From assembly GCF_024160145.1 (NCBI RefSeq), contig NZ_JAMYWQ010000004.1, forward strand, positions 62,001-126,000: a stretch of 64,000 nt of DNA. The letters run 5' to 3'. Below the pieces are notes generated by a model that worked only from the letters and a program-made list of their open reading frames with translations, did not search any database and was not told where the DNA came from. The stretch is from Serratia nevei. GTDB taxonomy: Bacteria > Pseudomonadota > Gammaproteobacteria > Enterobacterales > Enterobacteriaceae. Positions 57,999-64,000 of the stretch are shown piece by piece (position 1 is the first letter of the stretch; each line of letters opens with the position of its first letter). The translations under genes and the position numbers were made by a program.

Positions 57999-58004
57999 GC
58001 TGTC

Positions 58005-59366
58005 TCACTTCAAGGGATGCGGCAAGGTGAGCACCCACAGCTCGCTCAGCGACTCCGGCTGCTCCAGCGGGCGCAATTCGATACGGGCGTCGGTCTTGTC
58101 GCCGTCGAGGCTCAGCCGCCCTTCTTTCTCCAGCTGATAATCGCCGATTTTCTTGCTCTTTGGCGATGCGTCCACCAGCTTGGCCTGCAGGCCGAAATCG
58201 TTGTCATTAATCACCGCCAGCGTGCGATCGTCGATCAGCGCCAACCCTTCCGCTTTCTCCTGGCGCCAGCCCAATTGGCGCAGATCCGCCACTTCCCGTT
58301 TCTGCGCCAGCTTCACGCCGCGTTTGGCGAGATCTTTCGCGTCATCGAACTCCAGCGCTTTCCCCTGGCCGTCAAACGCGCTCAGATCGCTGGCCTGCGC
58401 GAGATCCACCAGGTAGATCTTGTTGATCATCGTCTTGTCTTTACCGCTGCCCTGTTCAATCAACAGGATACGCTGATTGTCCAACGCCACCACATCGCCA
58501 ATCTTGGCGTCTTTGGCTTTTGTATAGCTGTCGATATCGATGGGATAGCCGTACATAGCGGTTTTGCCACTGCGCGGATCGAAGCTCACCAGCCGGGTAA
58601 ACTGCGCCTTGTTTTTGCTTTTGCCCTCGACATCCAGCGTGCTCTGCACCGCCGCCAGAATGCGCCCATCCGGCATCCGGGTCAGCCCCTCGAAACCGCG
58701 GTTAGGCTGGCGCCATTTCAGGATGTTCGGCAAACCGCCCGCCACCGCCTGTTCGCCGGCCTGCGGCGTTGGCCCGTATTTGGCGAGGATTTTACCTTTA
58801 CCGTCGATATGGATCAGAAACGGGCCGTACTCGTCGCACAGCCAGTAACCGCCGTTGCCGTCACCGGTAATGCCTTCGGTATCCAACCCGCGGCGATCGC
58901 CGGACAGCGGTTGCAGCGCGTCGTTCAACGCCACTTCGTTCGTGGAGCCAATCAGCTCGCTCGGCAGCGGCAGCCCGCTAATCGGCCCTTTGTCGTCATG
59001 CAAGGGCCGCGCATTCTCGGCCACGGCTTTGCCGCCGCCGATACGGATGTCCATCAGCAGAGGCGCGAACTGCGGATTGGCGAAAATCTTGGCCTCTTGT
59101 TTGCCCACTGCGGGGGCATCGGCATTCGGGCCGCGATCGGTCAACGTCGTTAGCACCAGATCGTCGCCCTGCTTGCTATTGAACGTCAGCCCGGAGCCGA
59201 TCCCCACCGGCAGCCCCTGCGGGAAATTCTTGGCGAACTTGCCCTGATAGGCGACGCGTTCCCCGCCGGGGAAGCCGACCACATAACGCGCCACCTCAAT
59301 ATCTGCAGCGTAGGTGAATACAGGAAACAGTGAAACCAACAGCAGGGAGAGCGATTTTATTTTCAT
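58005..59366 (-). CDS. Secreted esterase-like/phytase-family protein
   Basis: A 453-residue periplasmic or exported protein with a signal peptide (IKSLSLLLVSLFPVFTYAAD). It matches the esterase-like activity of phytase family (propeller-type): LTDRGPNADAP, RGLDTEGITGDGNGGYWLCDEYGPFLI (two strands), NRGFEGLTRMPDGRILA and EKAEGLALIDDRTLAVINDNDFG. Members are thought to hydrolyse phosphate or carboxyl esters, but the substrate is unproven. A Pho box upstream suggests induction by phosphate starvation, which supports a role in phosphate release. Confidence 0.85.
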   Translation of the reverse strand: MKIKSLSLLLVSLFPVFTYAADIEVARYVVGFPGGERVAYQGKFAKNFPQGLPVGIGSGLTFNSKQGDDLVLTTLTDRGPNADAPAVGKQEAKIFANPQFAPLLMDIRIGGGKAVAENARPLHDDKGPISGLPLPSELIGSTNEVALNDALQPLSGDRRGLDTEGITGDGNGGYWLCDEYGPFLIHIDGKGKILAKYGPTPQAGEQAVAGGLPNILKWRQPNRGFEGLTRMPDGRILAAVQSTLDVEGKSKNKAQFTRLVSFDPRSGKTAMYGYPIDIDSYTKAKDAKIGDVVALDNQRILLIEQGSGKDKTMINKIYLVDLAQASDLSAFDGQGKALEFDDAKDLAKRGVKLAQKREVADLRQLGWRQEKAEGLALIDDRTLAVINDNDFGLQAKLVDASPKSKKIGDYQLEKEGRLSLDGDKTDARIELRPLEQPESLSELWVLTLPHPLK

Positions 59367-59407
59367 GGTTTTTACCCGAGGTTGAACAAAGCGTTATTAG
59401 GCAGAAG

Positions 59408-59441
59408 AGGATATTAATTTAGCATGACACTGAGATGACAA
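59408..59441 (-). promoter_or_regulatory. Pho box and -10 upstream of the phytase-like gene
   Basis: On the minus strand two 11-bp units, TTGTCATCTCA and GTGTCATGCTA (59441-59420), each carry TGTCAT in register. Six bases later comes a -10-like TATCCT (59413-59408), the same spacing as in the phoB site of this window. The implied transcript start is about 35 bp before the ATG. Confidence 0.75.
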
Positions 59442-59792
59442 CAGGTGCTTCGTCAAATGAGCAATAGGCAATAAGGTGGACTGGCAAATAGAAATTAGCA
59501 ATTAACCTGAGGATATTGAATGGAGAAAACCGCTGGAAAAAAGCGCCTGAAAATAACCCGTCATTTCGCTTAGGGTAAATTCTTACAGCAAAGATAAAAA
59601 AATCGGCAAACGCGCGCCGGCACGGCGAAAAACGGCGTTTATCCCATAGACAAAATAAAATACCGGGGATTTAATACCGCCGTTATTCAAGGTGCATTAA
59701 GAAAATTCTATAGAATATCTGCATGAACTGAGAAAGCTGTTCTATAGTTTTTAGTGCTAACGCCCGTTAGTCTATTCCGCAGGATGGAATCT
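59442..59792. other. Intergenic region upstream of aqpZ
   Basis: About 350 bp of AT-rich DNA between the divergent phytase-like and aqpZ genes. It holds the palindrome ATTCTATAGAAT (59705-59716) and a second TTCTATAG (59740-59747), 35 bp apart, probably part of the aqpZ promoter region. AGGATGG at 59781 is the aqpZ ribosome-binding site. No other feature was recognised. Confidence 0.5.
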
Positions 59793-60488
59793 ATGTCAAA
59801 GCGACTTTTTGCCGAATTTTTTGGCACATTTTGGTTGGTGTTTGGTGGTTGTGGTAGCGCAGTATTAGCAGCGGCATTCCCACAGCTGGGTATTGGTTTC
59901 CTCGGCGTCGCGCTCGCTTTCGGTCTGACCGTAGTGACGATGGCCTATGCCGTCGGCCATATTTCCGGCGGGCATTTTAACCCGGCGATCACCGTCGGCT
60001 TATTCGCCGGCGGCCGTTTCGCGGCGAAAGACGTGATCCCTTACGTTATCGCCCAAGTGATCGGCGGTATCGCCGCAGCAGCGGTGCTGTATTTGATCGC
60101 CAGCGGCAAAGCCGGTTTCGACGCCACCGCCGGCGGTTTCGCCTCCAACGGTTACGGCGAACACTCACCGGGCGGTTACTCTTTGCAATCCGCAATCGTG
60201 ATTGAGCTGGTGCTGACCGCCTTCTTCCTGATCGTTATTCATGGCGTGACCGACAAGCGCGCGCCGGCAGGCTTTGCCCCGCTGGCAATCGGCCTGACGC
60301 TGACGCTGATCCACCTGATCAGCATCCCGGTGACCAACACCTCCGTCAACCCGGCGCGCAGCACCGGCGTAGCGATCTTCCAGGGCACCTGGGCGCTGCA
60401 ACAGCTGTGGGTATTCTGGCTGGTGCCGCTGGTCGGCGGCATTATCGGCGGCCTGATCTACCGCTGCCTGCTGGAAGACAAAAAATAA
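59793..60488 (+). CDS. aqpZ: Aquaporin Z
   Basis: AqpZ is the inner-membrane water channel. The start at 59793 ([19 protein letters not shown]) follows AGGATGG and gives 231 residues, the E. coli length. Both NPA motifs are present (residues 63-65 in [11 protein letters not shown] and 186-188 in [10 protein letters not shown]). The water-selective filter F43, H174, T183 and R189 is intact, so it should be a water channel rather than a glycerol facilitator. Six membrane helices are visible. A strong hairpin follows. Confidence 0.97.
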   Translation: MSKRLFAEFFGTFWLVFGGCGSAVLAAAFPQLGIGFLGVALAFGLTVVTMAYAVGHISGGHFNPAITVGLFAGGRFAAKDVIPYVIAQVIGGIAAAAVLYLIASGKAGFDATAGGFASNGYGEHSPGGYSLQSAIVIELVLTAFFLIVIHGVTDKRAPAGFAPLAIGLTLTLIHLISIPVTNTSVNPARSTGVAIFQGTWALQQLWVFWLVPLVGGIIGGLIYRCLLEDKK

Positions 60489-60512
60489 GCGCATCCCAGT
60501 CGAGAGCGTTTT

Positions 60513-60540
60513 ACGGGGCAGCCTTCATCGGCTGCCCCGT
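60513..60540. terminator. Hairpin between aqpZ and the convergent methyltransferase gene
   Basis: Perfect 11-bp arms ACGGGGCAGCC/GGCTGCCCCGT with a 6-base loop, 25 bp after aqpZ. The tail on plus is TGCTTTC, so it is a likely rather than ideal terminator. Confidence 0.7.
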
Positions 60541-60545
60541 TGCTT

Positions 60546-61316
60546 TCAGCCCTTCGTCACTGCAAACATCATGATATCGCTGGTAAAAGAGCCGTCCGGC
60601 TGAATGGCGAAGTGCGCCGCCACTTCGTGCGACACGCTTTGCTGCAGCGCGCGGATCGCGGTAACGAAATGCGCCGGCGTGCGCATGCGCGCCACCCAGC
60701 TGCCGAACTCGAGCACTAACCGATCCGACGTCACCTCGCGCACCACTAGCCCGGCTTCGGTCAATAATGCCAGCCACTCGCCCGGCGCATAGTTGCGCAC
60801 GTGCGAGGTGTCGCGCAGCACTTCCACGGTTTGCAGGTAGATATCCAGCAGCGGATGCCCCGGCGAGACCACGTCCATAAAGATAGCGTTGCCGCCCGGC
60901 TTCAAGACCCGTCTGACTTCGCGCAGCGCCTGGCCGACGTCGTGCCAGTGGTGCGCCGAATAGCGGCTGATCACCAGATCGAAGCTGGCGTCCTCAAACG
61001 GTAAAGACTCCGCCACGCCCTGCTGCAGCTGAATGTTACTCAAACCTTTTTCCGCCGCCGCCTGCTCCACCACCGCCAACATTTGCGCCGACAGATCGTA
61101 GGCCACCACCTGCGCCACCTTGGCCGCCGCCGTGAAGCTGGCGTGCCCGGCGCCGCAGCCCAGATCGAGCAAGCGCGCGCCGGCGTGCGGCGCCAGTAAC
61201 TGTGCGAGGCGCTGCAAATCCTTGCCCTGCGCGTGCACCGAGCTGGTTAAGTAGGCGTTGGCCTGCTCGCCGAACTGCCGATCTACCGCGTTTTTATGGC
61301 TGTTGCTGATGCTCAT
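60546..61316 (-). CDS. Class I SAM-dependent methyltransferase (UbiE/YafE-like)
   Basis: A 256-residue small-molecule methyltransferase. The SAM-binding motif is ARLLDLGCGAGHASFTAA, with acidic VVAYDLSAQML, motif III GVAESLPFEDASFDLVISRYSAHHW and REVRRVLKPGGNAIFMD. It resembles E. coli YafE; the substrate is unknown. It is divergent from an XRE-type regulator, with 81 bp between them containing a repeated ten-base motif, which suggests that the regulator controls it. Confidence 0.85.
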   Translation of the reverse strand: MSISNSHKNAVDRQFGEQANAYLTSSVHAQGKDLQRLAQLLAPHAGARLLDLGCGAGHASFTAAAKVAQVVAYDLSAQMLAVVEQAAAEKGLSNIQLQQGVAESLPFEDASFDLVISRYSAHHWHDVGQALREVRRVLKPGGNAIFMDVVSPGHPLLDIYLQTVEVLRDTSHVRNYAPGEWLALLTEAGLVVREVTSDRLVLEFGSWVARMRTPAHFVTAIRALQQSVSHEVAAHFAIQPDGSFTSDIMMFAVTKG

Positions 61317-61363
61317 GTTTGCTCCCGTTATTATCCGGCTTGCGCCTGTGCCTGAAGGCTTTC

Positions 61364-61387
61364 GGCTACTATAATCAGGCTACTATA
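61364..61387. promoter_or_regulatory. Promoter and direct repeats between methyltransferase and XRE regulator
   Basis: GGCTACTATA occurs twice (61364-61373 and 61378-61387) with a 14-bp period. A perfect TATAAT (61370-61375) bridges the first copy; no good -35 was found. The position between divergent genes suggests regulator binding sites. Confidence 0.5.
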
Positions 61388-61397
61388 CGGGTACAAT

Positions 61398-62219
61398 ATG
61401 AGCAGTTATCCTGGTATAAATAGGTACCACGCTATGTCATCAGAAGCCTTATCCGGGCCAAAGGCCCTCGGCGCATTCCTGCGTGCGCACCGCGAGCGCA
61501 TCACGCCGGAAATGCTCGGCCTGCCCAGTTCCTCGCGCCGCCGCACCAGCGGCCTGCGGCGCGAAGAGCTGGCGCAAATCAGCGGCATCAGCGCCACCTG
61601 GTATACCTGGATCGAACAGGGGCGCGAGGTGTCCATTTCCCCCTATACGCTGGCACGCATCGCCAAGGCGCTGCGGCTCGGCCCCGCCGAACGCCACTAC
61701 CTGTTTACCCTGGCGCGCGTCGCCGATCCCGAGCAGGAAACGCAGCGCGAAACCGCCAACGACGCGGTGCTGCAAAGCGTGCACCAGATGACGGTGCCCT
61801 GCTACCTGCTGGACGTGACCTGGAACGTCGTCGCCTGGAATCCGCAGGCGGCGGCGCTGTTCAGCGGCTGGCTGGATGTGGCCAATAGCCCTAATCTGCT
61901 GCACTTCATGTTCTTCCACCCGCTGGCGAAAACGCTGGTCAGCAATTGGCAAGAACGTGCCCGCCGCGTGGTGGCCGAATTTCGCGCCGAAACCAGCCAT
62001 CATCAAAACACCGAAGAGATGCGCGCCTTCGTGCGCAACATGACGCACAACAGTGCGGACTTTAATCACTGGTGGAAACAGCATGATGTGATGGCGCGCG
62101 AAGGCGGCGAGCGCGCGTTCGAGCACCCTCAGCAAGGTGCGCTGCGCTATCGCCAGCTCACCTTCCATCCGGCCGAGCACGGCGGCCTGAAGCTGGTGAT
62201 GCTGATCCCGCTGCCGTAA
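61398..62219 (+). CDS. XRE-family regulator with MmyB-like ligand domain
   Basis: A 273-residue regulator. The N-terminal helix-turn-helix has SSRRRTSGLRREELAQISGIS, ATWYTWIEQGREVSISPYTL and LARIAKALRLGPAERHYLF. The C-terminal MmyB-like domain, which can bind a fatty-acid-type ligand in the family, includes CYLLDVTWNVVAWNPQAAAL, FFHPLAKTLVSNWQERARRVVAEFRAE (two parts) and HPAEHGGLKLVML. ATG at 61434 is an alternative start; neither has a good binding site. Divergent from the methyltransferase gene. Confidence 0.88.
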   Translation: MSSYPGINRYHAMSSEALSGPKALGAFLRAHRERITPEMLGLPSSSRRRTSGLRREELAQISGISATWYTWIEQGREVSISPYTLARIAKALRLGPAERHYLFTLARVADPEQETQRETANDAVLQSVHQMTVPCYLLDVTWNVVAWNPQAAALFSGWLDVANSPNLLHFMFFHPLAKTLVSNWQERARRVVAEFRAETSHHQNTEEMRAFVRNMTHNSADFNHWWKQHDVMAREGGERAFEHPQQGALRYRQLTFHPAEHGGLKLVMLIPLP

Positions 62220-62344
62220 TTGGTAACAAATTCATAGACAGGTTTACCCGCCATTTATTTATTGGTTCACGCAAACGCGCTAGGGTGATTGTTACCGATG
62301 ACAACGATCATCCAGCACCGTTATTTATCTCCCGAGGTACGCCT

Positions 62345-63091
62345 ATGCAATCCGAAGAACAACGCCTTATCGATGGTCTGTTTGGCCGCCTGAAAGAAGC
62401 CGAGACCAAGACGGGCCCACGGGATCTCCAGGCAGAGCAGCAAATCAATCAGCATATTCGCGAACAGCCTTCCGCCCCTTATTACATGGCGCAGGCAATG
62501 ATCATTCAGGAAGCGGCGCTCAAGCAGATGGACCAGCGGGTCAAAGAGCTTGAAGCCCAGGTGGCTCAGCTGCAGCAAAGTGCTAACGCCCAGCAGAGCA
62601 GCGGCGGCTTCCTGGCCGGCCTGTTCGGCGGTGGCAGCCGCAGCACGCCGAGCCCGCGTGAACAGTATCAGGCGCAGCAGCAAAATGCGGCGGCCTGGAA
62701 CAATGCGCAGCAGGGGGGCTACTCGCAGCCGCAGCAACCTGCCTATGCCCAACCTCAGCAGGCGGCGCCGTCACGCGCCGGCGGCTTCCTGGGTGGAGCA
62801 TTGCAAACGGCGGCGGGCGTCGCCGGCGGCGTGGTCTTGGCAGACATGCTGACCGGCATGTTCCGCCATTCGCAGCCGCAGGAAATCGTGAATATTATCG
62901 AAGACACCCCGGCGCCGCTGGACGACAGCGCGATGCGCAATTTCGACGCCTCCAACAACCTTGATACCTTCAACAACGGCGATGGCGGCAGCTTCCTGAA
63001 TCAGGACAACGGCTTCCAGAATGCCAACTACCAGGACGACACGGATTACGCCGACGATTACAACGACGACGACGACGATTCCTTCCTGTAA
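62345..63091 (+). CDS. DUF2076 family protein
   Basis: A 248-residue protein of uncharacterised family DUF2076. The start at 62345 (MQSEEQRLIDGLFGRLKEAE) fits the family. An N-terminal helical part ends in a coiled coil (QMDQRVKELEAQVAQLQQS). A Gly/Ser segment FLAGLFGGGSR, a Gln/Pro-rich linker, a second Gly/Ala stretch (GGFLGGALQTAAGVAGGVVLADML, two parts) and an Asp/Asn-rich acidic tail ending DDDDDSFL follow. It has no signal peptide. A hairpin follows 8 bp after the stop. Confidence 0.85.
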   Translation: MQSEEQRLIDGLFGRLKEAETKTGPRDLQAEQQINQHIREQPSAPYYMAQAMIIQEAALKQMDQRVKELEAQVAQLQQSANAQQSSGGFLAGLFGGGSRSTPSPREQYQAQQQNAAAWNNAQQGGYSQPQQPAYAQPQQAAPSRAGGFLGGALQTAAGVAGGVVLADMLTGMFRHSQPQEIVNIIEDTPAPLDDSAMRNFDASNNLDTFNNGDGGSFLNQDNGFQNANYQDDTDYADDYNDDDDDSFL

Positions 63092-63099
63092 TGCCCCTT

Positions 63100-63122
63100 C
63101 CCCCTCTCATCCGCAGAGGGGG
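63100..63122 (+). terminator. Terminator-like hairpin after the DUF2076 gene
   Basis: CCCCCTC/GAGGGGG pair around a 9-base loop, followed by ATTTCCCGTTTTG. The T-run is interrupted. Confidence 0.6.
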
Positions 63123-63185
63123 ATTTCCCGTTTTGCCGATCTGGACTACAGTAAACGCTGTTCATTTACCCGGCCGGGAGAAACG

Positions 63186-63734
63186 ATGCCAAGCTTTGAT
63201 CCTTCATCCCCTTTCTTCAGCGAGCGCCTGCTGATGCGGCCGCCGGTAATGGCGGACCTCGCACGTTTCTACGCCATCTTTGGCGATCCGCAAACCCAAC
63301 GCTTCAACCCCGCCGGCCCGCTCACCAGCGAAGCGCAGGCCGCTTCGGCGCTGCGGGACAGACTCGCCGGCTGGCGGCAACACGGCTACGGCTCCTGGGC
63401 GCTGGCCCTGCGCGAACGGCCGGATTGGGTTATCGGGTTTGGCGGCTTGTCCTGGAAACCGCTCGGCGCGCAGCGCACCGTGAACCTCGGCTATCGCTTC
63501 GACACCCGCGTGTGGGGCAGGGGGCTGGCCACCGAGATGGCGCGGGCTGCATTGCAATACGGTTTTATCGGGCTGAAGGTGGGTGAGATTTCCGCCATTG
63601 TGCGCGCGGAGAATCAGGCTTCGTGGCGGGTGCTGGAAAAGATTGGCATGCAGCGGGTGGATACGCTGGATGACGTGCCCGGCGCGGCGCCGAGCCTGGT
63701 GTATACGCTAAAGCGCGGCGACTATCAGGGCTGA
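63186..63734 (+). CDS. GNAT-family N-acetyltransferase (RimJ/RimL type)
   Basis: The start at 63186 (MPSFDPSSPFFSERLLMRPP) has GGGAG upstream and gives 182 residues; the open frame upstream overlaps the previous gene and is not used. The RimJ/RimL-type pattern is clear: SERLLMRPPVMADLARFYAIF, GFGGLSWKPLG, VNLGYRFDTRVWGRGLATEMARAAL (two parts) with the acetyl-CoA loop, and ENQASWRVLEKIGMQRV. Substrate unknown. Its last 10 bases overlap the convergent small gene. Confidence 0.88.
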   Translation: MPSFDPSSPFFSERLLMRPPVMADLARFYAIFGDPQTQRFNPAGPLTSEAQAASALRDRLAGWRQHGYGSWALALRERPDWVIGFGGLSWKPLGAQRTVNLGYRFDTRVWGRGLATEMARAALQYGFIGLKVGEISAIVRAENQASWRVLEKIGMQRVDTLDDVPGAAPSLVYTLKRGDYQG

Positions 63735-63976
63735 TCGTCGCTGATTTTGGCCAACGCCATGCGGTAAGATTTGACCTTCTGACGCTTTTTCAGCCAGGTG
63801 GTGGCGGAGACGATGAACACCGCGCCCGACATCGCCAATACGCCGGTCGGGTGGCCGTAAAACACCATCAAGGCAAAATACACGGCGGAAACGATCGCCA
63901 CCCATTTCGCCGTGTTGCCCATGTCGTTTTTCTCCTGGGTCAAACGGCGGATGTGCTCTTCTTCACTGATTCCCAT
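63725..63976 (-). CDS. Small two-helix membrane protein, hypothetical
   Basis: An 83-residue protein with a polar N-terminus (EEEHIRRLTQEKNDMGNTA), two hydrophobic helices (KWVAIVSAVYFALMVFYG and GVLAMSGAVFIVSATTWL) and a basic tail (KKRQKVKSYR). I do not recognise the family. AGGAG lies just before the start at 63976. The stop overlaps the convergent GNAT gene by 10 bp. Being near the window edge, its upstream neighbour is not visible. Confidence 0.65.
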   Translation of the reverse strand: MGISEEEHIRRLTQEKNDMGNTAKWVAIVSAVYFALMVFYGHPTGVLAMSGAVFIVSATTWLKKRQKVKSYRMALAKISDDQP

Positions 63977-64000
63977 ACGCGCTCCTTGTTGGCTGAACGT

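Noticed and set aside
59520-59573. 17-codon frame with GAGG upstream, encoding a basic peptide (MEKTAGKKRLKITRHFA)
   Set aside because: Too short and without helix, signal or family pattern; lies in an AT-rich promoter region where such frames are frequent by chance.

Overview
The window is about 64 kb of GC-rich enterobacterial chromosome, most likely Serratia of the S. marcescens group. Two things support this: gene order follows the E. coli yajO-pgpA ... queA, malZ, brnQ/proY, phoBR, sbcDC, mak-rdgC-ppnP and aroL neighbourhoods, and it carries a complete haem-acquisition (has) locus with a 188-residue HasA haemophore, a Serratia hallmark. No rRNA, tRNA, CRISPR array, prophage or complete insertion sequence was seen.

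Layout. 0-11.5 kb is housekeeping: the 3' end of yajO, then nrdR-ribD-ribH-nusB-thiL-pgpA (minus strand), lipoprotein yajI, queA-tgt-yajC-secD-secF and acpH. 11.6-18.2 kb holds a 2-Cys peroxiredoxin with an OxyR-like site, gamma-glutamyltransferase, malZ and the mechanosensitive channel mscM/ybdG. 18.2-18.8 kb is a higBA toxin-antitoxin pair. 18.8-29.8 kb holds brnQ-proY, a phoB-phoR-(PstS-like) cluster with a Pho box, and sbcD-sbcC. 29.9-31.6 kb holds an orphan BglG-type antiterminator with its own RAT/terminator leader and a vapBC-type pair, followed by mak, rdgC and ppnP.

34.2-39.4 kb is accessory: an AT-richer islet with one lipoprotein gene bounded by a perfect 36-bp repeat of the aroM 3' end, then an OPT transporter-DUF1177-AroM operon with an IclR regulator. 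Perfect palindromes lie upstream of both the operon and the regulator. 39.6-48.7 kb is the has locus (hasI-hasS-hasR-hasA-hasD-hasE-hasB, minus strand), with Fur boxes and a shared ECF-type promoter motif before hasS and hasR. It lies between aroM and yaiA, which are adjacent in the E. coli aroL-yaiA-aroM operon; yaiA and aroL are here separated by an NTF2-like gene and a divergent araC-type gene.

51-64 kb holds a GNAT gene, a Fur-box siderophore binding protein plus TonB receptor pair, further GNAT and methyltransferase genes, a DUF1471 protein, LtrA, a secreted esterase-like phytase-family protein with a convincing Pho box, aqpZ, a methyltransferase divergent from an XRE regulator, a DUF2076 protein, a third GNAT and a small membrane protein.

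Links between genes: iron/haem uptake (has locus, siderophore pair) appears Fur-controlled; phosphate control (PhoBR) plausibly reaches the phytase-like gene 34 kb away; and the IclR protein appears to control the OPT operon and itself. All regulatory assignments come from motif reading alone.
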